In this document: piece by piece, positions 1 through 7,017 of the stretch
How the letters are laid out: every line of letters begins with the position of its first letter
Numbering within the stretch: position 1 is the stretch's first letter
Made by a program: the position numbers and the translations under genes
The notes under the pieces: generated by a model
What the model saw: the letters and a program-made list of their open reading frames with translations, nothing else
The model's database searches: none
Told to the model about the DNA's origin: nothing
Source of the DNA: Endozoicomonadaceae bacterium
Lineage (GTDB): Bacteria; Pseudomonadota; Gammaproteobacteria; Pseudomonadales; Endozoicomonadaceae
NCBI GenBank assembly: GCA_023146365.1
Contig: JAGLCE010000004.1
Location: forward strand, 1-9,736
Length of the DNA stretch: 9,736 nt
Direction of reading: 5' to 3'

Positions 1-588
1 AGCGCTGCTAGCCCGAGTGTTTGATCTATTCGGTTGATCATCGATAGTCTGGTACACAGAGGCTGATTCGTTCACTTCGCTACAGTGATGCTGATGCTCT
101 ACACCGACGGCAATATAAACATCTTCTCTTAGCGTGCGGACATCCAGCAAGCTGCCAGCCTCGTAGACCAGCAAAGGAAGACCCGCCTTATCAAACCAAG
201 CTCTCATCTGATCAATTCGCCGACGCCCTTTCTTGATACTATGATCTGCCACCAGAATTGCACAGCGAGGAGTTAATGAGCGACGTCCACATAACAGCAT
301 ATCAAACTGAGCATCTAGCAGCCATGCAGGTATGGGGCGCTGATACTCATCGGTAAAGAGCACCTCACCCAGCGGGAGGTCAGTGAACAGAGAAAAGTGT
401 TCTCCTACGGCCATATCCATCAAGCTATAAAAAGAGCGTCCCGCACTATCGTAGAGTGGCTTGCGAATATGAACGCCTGTATCTTTGCGCAATCGTGAGC
501 CTACGGAGACAGCCAGTGCAGCCATAAGAAGGGCGCAAACACCAAGAGCTATAGAGGGAATTTGATCATAAATTATCGTACTATCCAT
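1..588 (-). CDS. Membrane-anchored DUF2726-like protein, C-terminus off the window
   Basis: The frame is open for 196 codons from an ATG at 588 and runs off the left edge, so the C-terminus is missing. An AGGA about 11 bases upstream supports the start. Residues 11-31 (IPSIALGVCALLMAALAVSVG) form one hydrophobic segment, probably an N-terminal anchor with the rest in the cytoplasm. Residues 52-150 resemble the DUF2726 domain: SFYSLMDMA, then a hydrophobic-acidic stretch FTDLPLGEVLF, then FDMLLC (95-100), LVADHS (112-117) and AGLPLLVYEAG (135-145). DUF2726 is related to PD-(D/E)XK nuclease folds, but the usual acidic ELDD-type strand here reads LVADHS, so catalysis is doubtful. The last 30 residues look polar and unstructured. 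Neighbouring genes give no functional clue. The domain call is from memory of the family pattern; the reading frame is secure. Confidence 0.75.
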   Translation of the reverse strand, partial: MDSTIIYDQIPSIALGVCALLMAALAVSVGSRLRKDTGVHIRKPLYDSAGRSFYSLMDMAVGEHFSLFTDLPLGEVLFTDEYQRPIPAWLLDAQFDMLLCGRRSLTPRCAILVADHSIKKGRRRIDQMRAWFDKAGLPLLVYEAGSLLDVRTLREDVYIAVGVEHQHHCSEVNESASVYQTIDDQPNRSNTRASSA

Positions 589-1183
589 TTTCGAGGCGCT
601 TCCTGTATTTCGAATACGTCATTCATAAAATCGCACGACTATATTAATAAAATAGTACAACAACTTTGTTACTGATGCGTCTGCTTCCATACCCATTGCA
701 TCCAACAAAATTGCCGAAGCAGCCATTCTAATTTACGTCTCATGTTCTATCAATGACCTTAACATAGCGACGAGACACGCAAAAACATTTGACCAAAAAC
801 TTTACAATATCCTGCCCCTCGCAGTGATAAAGCAACACAACTTTTACCACTAACAAGCAACACCACTCTTTGTACTATCGGTCAATAATGCAATCCCTGA
901 ATTATATAATAAAGCGTACCGGTCCAAATCACGATTCCAGTTATTGATAATCGCCAACTCGCAACAGTAATGCAATCACTACCATGAAAAGAAACAGGAA
1001 GGAGAGGAAAACCAAATAAGACATTCAGACAAAGATTGTTGCCACCATCCTAGTGACAGACAGACAGACAGACAGACAGCAAAGCTGACTTGGCCTTTGC
1101 CTGCATCACCCAATCCGCTGGGTTTGAAGCCCATCGCAGTCACGAGATGACTTTTCAGTTCTTCCAAGATAAATAGCGGTTAA
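589..1183. other. Intergenic region with no convincing gene
   Basis: About 600 bases lie between the flavoprotein stop and the DUF2726-like gene. The part from 590 to 980 is AT-rich with stops in all frames; the only small frame noted is a 24-codon one (minus strand, 743 to 669), too weak to call. The part from 980 to 1167 has an open minus-strand frame starting with TTG, but it lacks a ribosome site and ends in a repeat-encoded CLSVCLS stretch, so I do not call it a gene. On the minus strand, 1165-1115 has a GGAAG start, a hairpin at 1152-1138 (AGTCA/TGACT), and a TGGG/CCCA stem closing a CTTCAAA loop with a TCA triplet at 1127-1125. This resembles the 5' half of a selenocysteine tRNA, but no T-arm or 3' acceptor follows. 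A further stem, GCAAAG/CTTTGC, lies just beyond. Confidence 0.5.
1055..1079. repeat. Tetranucleotide repeat (GACA)6
   Basis: Six perfect GACA units plus one G run from 1055 to 1079 (TGTC on the minus strand). Perfect tetranucleotide tracts of this kind are rare in bacterial DNA except at slipped-strand contingency loci. This tract is not inside a convincing gene. The only frame through it is the weak minus-strand one at 979-1167, so any switching role is speculative. Confidence 0.95.
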
Positions 1184-2326
1184 TTATCGCGTATACCCTC
1201 GGGGAAACTGTTTCATAAAGCGCTGATCAAGCCAGTTCTTCCAGTACCATACCCAGCGCCCCCTCACGGCAATGTTTCCCAGCGCACCTACTGCTCGCCC
1301 ATCTGCCATGTTGAGTAACGTCAGAGAGTGATGCTGTGGCTGGTAGGCAATTGGAGATTCTCCTTTCAGTAAGCGCCTCAAATTGGTCTCAAGAGTTGCA
1401 GCATGCCGCACAGCATAAACACCAGACTTCGGATGCACCTGCTGTGACAGCGTCGCCATGTCTCCTGTCGCAATCACGGACGGATGACTGATAGAACGCA
1501 AAGCATCATCAACCAACACAAAACCGTTTTGATCCTGTTTCAATCCACTGCCCTTCAGCCAGTCATCAGGCCTTGCCGATGTACATAACACTGAAGCATT
1601 CAAAAAAACGGTTTTTCCTCTGTCATTCTGAAGCCCTCCCGACACAACCGATGCTTGAAAATTCTCATACAGCCGAATACCCCTGATACTCAAGTGCTCA
1701 CGAACAGCCTGCTGTGCAGCAGTTGGCTGCTTCGACAATAATGTTCCAGCACCAATAAGATGTATCGTGACACCAGAAAAACGTTGACAGAAACGTTGTT
1801 CAAGCGCCAGTGCTACCTCGACCCCAGCCAAACCCAGCCCTAGCACACCCAGCGAAAATGATGGTAACGGAGGGAGTTGAACCTCCAGATCGTCGAGCCA
1901 CGCTAGAAATGGTTGAACAGGCTTAACCCCTATCACCGTAGTATCTTGACCCAACTGACCCAATACTGGGGGACTACGGGGTAAAGAGCCCGTATTAATC
2001 GATAGCCAGTCATAACGATAACCTCGTCCAGTATCAGTGCTGAGCACTGAGTGATCAGCATCAAGCCTGACGGCTCGACCATGAATAAAGTCACAGACAG
2101 CTAATCGGCACAACTCCACCAGATCAATATGTAATGCCTCTGGCGGATACTGCCCAGCAATAACCCCCGGTAACATGCCAGAATACGGAGCATAACGGAC
2201 AGGGGATATCATCGCTAGCTGCACACCCTCCAGAGGATTTCTGATCAGGTTATGCAATAGCAGAGCATGAGCATGACCGCCTCCGGCCAGTACCACTGTC
2301 TTATTTCTGACCTCTTTAGCTGTCAC
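1184..2326 (-). CDS. SelD-type FAD/NAD(P) pyridine nucleotide-disulfide oxidoreductase
   Basis: This 380-residue flavoprotein belongs to the NDH-2-like family that in many bacteria is fused to the N-terminus of selenophosphate synthetase (SelD). Here it stands alone. Residues 12-21 (VLAGGGHAHA) form the FAD-binding Rossmann loop. Residues 159-171 (LGVLGLGLAGVEV) are the second nucleotide-binding GxGxxGxE motif, and VIATGDMA (284-291) is the C-terminal FAD site. The end, with GVYAVRHAATLETNLRRLL (302-320) and GRWVWYWKNWLDQRFM (356-371), is characteristic of the SelD-linked group. It starts with GTG one base after the topoisomerase stop, so the two are probably co-transcribed and translationally coupled. 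The exact substrate is unknown. A general electron-transfer or quinone-reducing role is inferred from fold only. No SelD domain or CxxC pair is seen. Confidence 0.88.
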   Translation of the reverse strand: MTAKEVRNKTVVLAGGGHAHALLLHNLIRNPLEGVQLAMISPVRYAPYSGMLPGVIAGQYPPEALHIDLVELCRLAVCDFIHGRAVRLDADHSVLSTDTGRGYRYDWLSINTGSLPRSPPVLGQLGQDTTVIGVKPVQPFLAWLDDLEVQLPPLPSFSLGVLGLGLAGVEVALALEQRFCQRFSGVTIHLIGAGTLLSKQPTAAQQAVREHLSIRGIRLYENFQASVVSGGLQNDRGKTVFLNASVLCTSARPDDWLKGSGLKQDQNGFVLVDDALRSISHPSVIATGDMATLSQQVHPKSGVYAVRHAATLETNLRRLLKGESPIAYQPQHHSLTLLNMADGRAVGALGNIAVRGRWVWYWKNWLDQRFMKQFPRGYTR

Positions 2327-2327
2327 G

Positions 2328-4733
2328 TCAGTTCACCACCTGTCGTTTTTTGGCTGTTTGGCGCTGCGCACTACCACCTGCTTGTTTTTGACTGCTACCT
2401 AGCTGACTGTCGATGAAGGTTCGGCAAGCGTTAAAACCAGCCTCAACGTCCTTTGGTAGCATCAATTGGCGTTCCAGCGACAGTTTCCGAGCCAGAGCCA
2501 GCATTTTGGGTGTCGGTTCACGATGTTGACCTGCCTGTACTCGGTGCGCATCAATGAACTGACTACAGGCCTGCCGATCTGTCAACGCATGATTTGGCAG
2601 CGGAATACCCGCCTGTTGACTGATGTTATGAGCATACGCAATCATTTTTTGTGTGGGCTTTCCGCCTGAGCCCACAAGGCGATGACCATTCTGCGCACTC
2701 ACCTTGTCGGCCAAAGAGACCTGTAATTCCTGCAGCCACCCTTCTAGCCGGTCAATTTGACGATAAACAAATCTGTCTCGCTTTTCACAGGCGGTATGAT
2801 CATCATTACGCAGTTCACAGAGACGGGTTAGATCATCCTCCCATACTGCGGTTGTTTCGGCACTGGTCATCCATCTCGGCAACCAGTCCACCAGCGCTTC
2901 ACCACTGGCAGTTGATTCCAGCCGACTGCCTTTGCGTGCAATAAAGTTTCGAGCGAGCAGGGTTTCCAGAATGCTACTTCGAGTTGCAGGTGTACCAATG
3001 CCGGCACTTTCCCGCAAAATACGCCGTAATTTCGGATCTCGAATAAAACGTCCCACTGTTTTCATCGCCTTGATCAGGGTTTGATCCGTATAGTGAGATG
3101 GTGGACGTGTTGTTCGTATAACAAGGTCGACGGTTTTCAGAGGTGTTGATATACCCTGCTGTACCGACACGATTGCCTGCCAGCGCTCTTTCTCCTGATC
3201 GCGCTCTCTCTTGGGAAAAGCCTGCATCCAGCCGGGATCCAGAACCTGAGTACGAGTAGTCGTGAAACGGCTGTCCGAATGCTTTAAAAGATCCGTCACC
3301 GGCACCCGGAAGATCAGTTTCTGCTCTTGCAGTTTGGCAGCGGGCCAGAGCGCCTGAAGGTAGCGCCTTGCTACAATCCGGTAGGCTCTCTCTGCCTCAC
3401 AGGACATAGACGACATATTGGCAGCTTTTCGAGTGGGAATAATCCCATAGTGCTCCATCGGCTTACGGGTAAAACAGGCTGGTTTTCTAGCAGGATACTG
3501 TTGATGATGACCATCGTGTATCTCTCGGGCTGTTTGCGCCTGCTGGAAAAACTCAGGAATATTGACTAAATGACTCAGAATGGGATTACGCTCTTCTGGT
3601 GCGTAGAGGGAATCTGGCAGTTCGGCGTGCTCTGTTCTTGGGTAGGTGACCAAGCCATTATTATACAGTTTTTCCAGCACTTTCTGGGCTGACGCTGCCG
3701 TCAGGCCACACGCTTTATGCATCTCTGCCTGGAATTCTGCCAAGTCGCAGGGCAAAGGCGGATTGCGTTGGCTGTTGCGTTCCTGGCTACGAATGATAGT
3801 GGCCTGATCGCCGGCCTCCAACAAGCGTTGTCGAAAGTTTTGAACATTTTGATTTTCGGTAAACAAGGGTGCATCCAACGGTTCTGGATCACCCTCCTTG
3901 GCAATACGCTGACTAGGCTCCCATGTGACCCCGTCTGGCGCAGCTTCAATAATCTCAGCAGTGACCGGAGGATTATAACGTGCCTCAACCCGTTGACCTG
4001 ATACGAGAAAACCACCATTAATAAGAAAGTGATCTGTCGGGACAAAATGTCGAACTTTTTGGCATCGTTCTACCACCAGCGCAAGGGTCGGTGTCTGCAC
4101 CCGACCCGCCGAGACGACGGATTCCCGACCACTACCCTGTCCAAGATTTGGTCCCATGACCCCACTCCGTGCATAAAAAGTCAGCGCCCGTACAACAAAC
4201 TGATAACTCCAATCCGCCCGAGCCCGTGCTTCAGAGGCACGAAACCAAGACTTCATCTCATCCCCGCCTTTTAGCTGGGCAAAGGTGTTTCGAACAGCCT
4301 GCTGGTTCAGCCCATCCACCAGCCAGGCATGACGAACAGGGCCACGGTAGCGACAGATTTCCAGCAGATGCCAAGCAATAGCCGTACCTTCCCGATCAGG
4401 GTCAGTGCTAATAATTACTTCACTGGCCTGTCGGAGTTGATCACGAATGACCTTGTAGTATTGTGTCGGCGTCTTGCTATGGCCGCTGCGTTGGGTCAAA
4501 CGTAAATCAAACTGACGGGGGATGGGAAGTAGCGTGGCAGGGTTGTTCCAGGAAATATCGGGTTTCAGCTCTTGGGGTTCTCGGATCTCCAGCAGATGCC
4601 CAGACGCCCAGACCAGTGCTATCGGCTCTCCTTCCAGCGTCCCAATAGCCAGCTCTTTTTGCATTCGCCAGCCCATGGCCGTAGTAATTTGCTGCGCTTG
4701 ATCGCGCTTTTCCGCAATAATGGTAATGGTCAC
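2328..4733 (-). CDS. topB: Type IA DNA topoisomerase, TopB (topoisomerase III)-like
   Basis: This 801-residue enzyme should cut and pass single DNA strands to relax or decatenate DNA in the cytoplasm. The Toprim domain spans about 1-150, with E8 (IIAEKRDQ) and the DxDxE triad D111, D113, E115 (STDPDREG). AGRVQTPTLALVVER (209-223) and the catalytic Y364 in LVTYPRTE follow, then HYGIIPT (428-434) and GIGTPATR (578-585). The residue after DREG is Thr rather than the usual Glu. There are no C-terminal zinc fingers. Instead two copies of a PTxKMxxxAxxxS...LP...C..FID unit occur at about 693-728 and 740-775, a tail I associate with plasmid and conjugative-element topoisomerases. The start is GTG at 4733, with AAGGAA at 4743-4738 about 5 bases upstream. 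The flavoprotein gene follows one base after the stop. The gene may have come from a mobile element, though no transfer genes are in view. Confidence 0.92.
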   Translation of the reverse strand: MTITIIAEKRDQAQQITTAMGWRMQKELAIGTLEGEPIALVWASGHLLEIREPQELKPDISWNNPATLLPIPRQFDLRLTQRSGHSKTPTQYYKVIRDQLRQASEVIISTDPDREGTAIAWHLLEICRYRGPVRHAWLVDGLNQQAVRNTFAQLKGGDEMKSWFRASEARARADWSYQFVVRALTFYARSGVMGPNLGQGSGRESVVSAGRVQTPTLALVVERCQKVRHFVPTDHFLINGGFLVSGQRVEARYNPPVTAEIIEAAPDGVTWEPSQRIAKEGDPEPLDAPLFTENQNVQNFRQRLLEAGDQATIIRSQERNSQRNPPLPCDLAEFQAEMHKACGLTAASAQKVLEKLYNNGLVTYPRTEHAELPDSLYAPEERNPILSHLVNIPEFFQQAQTAREIHDGHHQQYPARKPACFTRKPMEHYGIIPTRKAANMSSMSCEAERAYRIVARRYLQALWPAAKLQEQKLIFRVPVTDLLKHSDSRFTTTRTQVLDPGWMQAFPKRERDQEKERWQAIVSVQQGISTPLKTVDLVIRTTRPPSHYTDQTLIKAMKTVGRFIRDPKLRRILRESAGIGTPATRSSILETLLARNFIARKGSRLESTASGEALVDWLPRWMTSAETTAVWEDDLTRLCELRNDDHTACEKRDRFVYRQIDRLEGWLQELQVSLADKVSAQNGHRLVGSGGKPTQKMIAYAHNISQQAGIPLPNHALTDRQACSQFIDAHRVQAGQHREPTPKMLALARKLSLERQLMLPKDVEAGFNACRTFIDSQLGSSQKQAGGSAQRQTAKKRQVVN

Positions 4734-4779
4734 GAGGTTCCTTACAATGCTAGAGCTTTAACGTCATAGAGTATTTTAT

Positions 4780-4790
4780 CCCCGCTGGGG
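4780..4790. repeat. Perfect inverted repeat CCCC-gct-GGGG
   Basis: A four-base GC stem with a three-base loop lies next to the TAAAAT box on the topB side. No T-run follows on either strand, so it is not a terminator. A regulatory role is only possible, not shown. Confidence 0.4.
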
Positions 4791-4814
4791 GCGCAAGATA
4801 ATGGAGAAGTCCGT

Positions 4815-4829
4815 GACGGGACACCCGTC
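4815..4829. repeat. Perfect inverted repeat GACGGG-aca-CCCGTC
   Basis: A six-base stem with a three-base centre sits roughly midway between the divergent start codons. No T-run follows on either strand. Its symmetry and position suit an operator for a dimeric regulator, but no regulator gene lies beside it. Confidence 0.5.
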
Positions 4830-4876
4830 CACCGTTACACTCTTCGACTCAGCTACACGTTAACATATATAAGCTC

Positions 4877-5752
4877 ATGATATTTAATCTACGTTTATTG
4901 ACTCTGTACACCATGATTATATTGACTGGTGGTTGTGCCACGCCACCCAATCATCAAGCGATGATCATCCATCTTGCTCAGTCGCTGAATGCTAGTTCCG
5001 AAGTGTTAGATACCCGATATTTCCCTTTGCAGACATTTCAGGCTCTCTCCAGATCAAATTCTACACTTCGTGTTTACATTGAGGGTGACGGTCAGGCCTG
5101 GATTAGCCGATATCGCGCTTCGCAGGATCCGATCCCCTACGAGCTGACACTCTCAGAGCTTATGCATCAGGACACTTATTCCGAGCGTGTCTATCTCGCG
5201 CGTCCCTGTCAGTTTGTCTGGAGTGAGTACTGTGAAATTCCGGTCTGGACGAGCCTGCGTTACAGTCAGCCGATGGTGGATGCCCTTAACGAAGCGCTGG
5301 ATAAACTGAAAATCAAAGGACCTTATCAACACATTGAACTCATCGGCTTTTCTGGCGGTGGCACGCTGGCGCTGTTGCTGGCTGCCGGAAGGGAAGATGT
5401 AACCTCTGTCCGAACAGTGGCGGGCAATCTTTCACCTCATTTTGTTAATCGGTTCCACGGCGTAAGTGCCACACCTGACAGTCTAGACCCAACGAATTTT
5501 TCAACAACGCTGGCAACGATACCGCAATTACATTTTATTGGCGGCAAAGACTCAATCATAACCTCGGATGTATACGACAACTACCGATCGTTCTTCAGTC
5601 AAAAACAGTGCTTGTTATACTATGTCAATCCAGACGCTGGGCATCATTCAAAATGGAAGGATTCTTGGCTAGAGCTTCTTGAAATACCAGTCAAGTGTCG
5701 TCGAAAAAGAAGCCAGCAATTACCTTTATTAATTAAGCCTACAGTACAGTAG
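4877..5752 (+). CDS. Putative lipoprotein alpha/beta hydrolase
   Basis: This is a 291-residue protein with a signal peptide (1-19) ending in a lipobox, ILTGGC, so C20 is the likely lipidated residue. The -3 position is Thr, which is permitted but not typical. The mature part fits an alpha/beta hydrolase. LRVYIEGDGQAW (64-75) would be an early core strand and oxyanion region. The nucleophile elbow is GFSGGG with S159, the likely acid is D225 (GGKDSI), and the base is H256 or H257 (AGHHSKW). RTVAGNLSPHFVNRFHGVS (179-197) and YLARPCQFVW (106-115) are family features of a group of serine-esterase-like lipoproteins in gammaproteobacteria. The substrate is unknown. The ATG at 4877 lacks a clear Shine-Dalgarno, but the next ATG (4913) would leave too short a signal peptide. 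The gene is divergent from topB and stands alone. Confidence 0.85.
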   Translation: MIFNLRLLTLYTMIILTGGCATPPNHQAMIIHLAQSLNASSEVLDTRYFPLQTFQALSRSNSTLRVYIEGDGQAWISRYRASQDPIPYELTLSELMHQDTYSERVYLARPCQFVWSEYCEIPVWTSLRYSQPMVDALNEALDKLKIKGPYQHIELIGFSGGGTLALLLAAGREDVTSVRTVAGNLSPHFVNRFHGVSATPDSLDPTNFSTTLATIPQLHFIGGKDSIITSDVYDNYRSFFSQKQCLLYYVNPDAGHHSKWKDSWLELLEIPVKCRRKRSQQLPLLIKPTVQ

Positions 5753-5754
5753 GC
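5737..5754. repeat. Hairpin GCCTAC-agtaca-GTAGGC at the end of the hydrolase gene
   Basis: A perfect six-base stem with a six-base loop includes the hydrolase stop codon. Downstream on the plus strand is an A-run, not a T-run. On the minus strand a T-run precedes it and only the mixed TTAATTAATAA follows. It could be a weak bidirectional terminator between convergent genes, but it lacks the classical form. Confidence 0.35.
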
Positions 5755-5779
5755 CATGTTTAAAAAAAAGAGATACTCA

Positions 5780-5950
5780 TCAACGAATAATGGGTAAATC
5801 TAGGTAAGGCTTTGGTGGGAAAACCAGATATTCATTATTTTTCGTAAGTTGTATCGCATCCTGAATCTTATAAAAAATGTGATGTTTGTCTATAAGGGCT
5901 TTAATATATTGAGAGCCGGACGGTTGATGCTTTATTTGCGTAGACTTCAT
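5780..5950 (-). CDS. Small hypothetical protein (56 aa), possibly a gene remnant
   Basis: An ATG-started frame of 56 codons ends at TGA (5782-5780), convergent with the hydrolase gene. The translation begins MKSTQIKHQPSGSQYIKALI and ends in YLVFPPKPYLDLPIIR. Its composition is mixed and polar, as in a real soluble protein, with no transmembrane segment, cysteines or recognisable motif. No strong ribosome site precedes the ATG, and an in-frame TGA lies six codons upstream. I do not recognise the family. It could be a small free-standing gene or the C-terminal remainder of a decayed one. Confidence 0.35.
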   Translation of the reverse strand: MKSTQIKHQPSGSQYIKALIDKHHIFYKIQDAIQLTKNNEYLVFPPKPYLDLPIIR

Positions 5951-6370
5951 GATTTGCGCTTTGTGTCACTTATGCTGGCAATCTAGGGCTTTTATGGCAA
6001 TGCAGAATATCAGAAAGGGTTAAGCTATGTACTGTCTTATTTGAAATCTAGCGAGATTCATTTATTGAACATTTTCAAGCAAACATTCCAATGCGTGGTT
6101 TATTATTCTATTTTATCTGTATTAAAAATTTTACCTTTTAGAAATACTGCTGATGTTTTAAGTTTTATTCTTCGAGTAGCTATGGTGTCAGCAAGGTATT
6201 TAAAAAAGCTTGGCATTTTAGGTTGTTTATAAAAAACAAAATGAGCAATGTTTAGTAATATTTTATCCGTAGACGCTTTTTAGGTTACTTGTAAATCAAA
6301 CTTTTTTCGGTCAAAAAGCGGTAGACATAGCTTCCTGCACCAGAGTAGTTGCCTTTGTCTATATTGCTAT
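5951..6370. other. AT-rich region with broken reading frames, no recognised gene
   Basis: No convincing gene is present. On the minus strand, two stretches read like protein: 6386-6285 (33 codons, with SNIDKGNYSGAGSYVYRFLT) and 6276-6103 (open, with an ATG at 6216 giving 37 codons, including KYLADTIATRRIKLKTSAVF). Together with the 56-residue frame at 5780-5950 they could be pieces of one or more decayed minus-strand genes. On the plus strand, a 63-codon TTG-started frame (6041-6232) overlaps them and is probably its antisense shadow. None of these sequences is familiar to me. The first piece overlaps the beginning of the groES remnant by up to 16 bases, which suggests a rearrangement joint near 6371-6386. 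Confidence 0.3.
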
Positions 6371-6577
6371 CCAGAAAACCCAACACCTAATCAAGGTGTG
6401 ATCATCGCGGTAGGCGATGGCGCATATTTAGACAATGGTGATAGGCGTAACCTTGGTGTAAGCGTTGGGGACAAAATAATCTTTGGTAAGTATGCAGACT
6501 TTAACACTGTGAAGATTGACGGTGAAGAGCTGATCATCCTGTCTGAGGGTGATATTTACGCCGTTCTGGAAAGTTGA
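6371..6577 (+). pseudogene. groES: groES remnant, N-terminus missing
   Basis: The frame from about 6371 to the TGA at 6575-6577 encodes the C-terminal two thirds of the co-chaperonin GroES: NPTPNQGVIIAVGDGAYLD, then LGVSVGDKIIFGKY and KIDGEELIILSEGDIYAVLES. This matches the normal pattern (GEVLAVGNG, VGDIVIF, NEEVLIMSESDILAIVEA in Escherichia coli) right to the natural stop. About the first 35 residues, including the start and the first beta strand, are absent. In their place is unrelated sequence with stops. The mobile loop, which mediates contact with GroEL, would also be lost or incomplete. It is followed at once by groEL pieces in the normal operon order. Without a start codon it should not be functional. 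Confidence 0.88.
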
Positions 6578-6606
6578 TCGGAATCTATCTATTTCATCTA
6601 TTTTTA

Positions 6607-6936
6607 ATTCTATCTCTAGAAACAGCTACCCTGGATGATTTAGTTTTGCCAAACGCATTCAGATCAGCAAAGAAAAAACTGTCATTGTTGACGGTTCTGG
6701 CAATCAAGCTGACATCGCTGCCCGCGTTGAGCAGATCCACGCTAAAATTGAAAATTCTTCTTCTGACTACGATAAAGAGAAACTGCTGGAGCGTGTAGCT
6801 AAGCTTGCTGGTGTTGCTGTCGTTAAAGTTGGTGCTGCCACAGAAGTTGAGATGAGCTACCGGTGAATACGGCGATATGATTGAGATGGGTATCCTGGAT
6901 CCTGCCAAAGACTATGTTAACAGCGCAAGAAACTAA
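6607..6936 (+). pseudogene. groEL: groEL remnant: two fragments with frameshift and internal deletion
   Basis: Two blocks of the GroEL chaperonin are preserved. Block one (about 6607-6857) encodes LSLETATLDDL, then FAKRIQISKEKTVIVDG and SDYDKEKLLERVAKLAG, ending VVKVGAATEVEM. This corresponds roughly to residues 310-388 of E. coli GroEL. A missing base after the TTA at 6640-6642 (GGT reduced to GT) shifts the frame before FAK, and one of the two hinge glycines of AKLAGG is lost. Block two (6856-6936) reads ATGEYGDMIEMGILDPAK, near residues 480-497, then diverges and stops at TAA. Roughly 90 codons between the blocks and about 310 at the N-terminus are gone. Codons (CTG, GGT, CGT) look like those of a once highly expressed gene. 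The intact chaperonin operon must lie elsewhere in the genome. Confidence 0.9.
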
Positions 6937-7017
6937 AAATATTGCATGCACTTCTGACAAGAGCCAGATTAAAAAACATACAAGCTAAGCACACAGTATG
7001 GGCAGTTTGTCTTTAAA

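Larger units (their letters stand above)
4734..4876. promoter_or_regulatory. Divergent intergenic region between topB and the lipoprotein gene
   Basis: This spacer should carry the promoters of both divergent genes. Reading toward topB there is a TAAAAT box (minus strand, 4778-4773), five of six matches to a -10, but no good -35. Toward the hydrolase, TATAAG (4868-4873) sits too close to the ATG at 4877 to give a normal leader. Two short perfect inverted repeats lie between these elements and could be operators. Promoter positions are guesses. Confidence 0.4.

Noticed and set aside
669..743. 24-codon minus-strand frame, Trp-rich, upstream of the DUF2726-like gene
   Set aside because: Too short, with no clear ribosome site or leader-peptide attenuator structure beside it.
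979..1167. 62-codon minus-strand frame starting with TTG after the flavoprotein gene
   Set aside because: No ribosome site, a TTG start just after an in-frame stop, and a middle section encoded by the GACA repeat. The translation matches no family I know, and it is not a SelD start.
3701..4045. 114-codon minus-strand frame, and several plus-strand frames across 2466-4769
   Set aside because: All lie inside the clearly coding topoisomerase gene in other frames and show no family motifs.
6041..6232. 63-codon plus-strand frame in the AT-rich region
   Set aside because: It starts with TTG without a ribosome site, and the antisense frame reads more like protein. An upstream in-frame stop (TAG at 5984) interrupts any longer version.
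6574..6908. Plus- and minus-strand frames over the groEL remnant
   Set aside because: They are out-of-frame or antisense readings of the decayed groEL; only the first codons of the plus-strand one (LSLETATLDDL) are true GroEL sequence.
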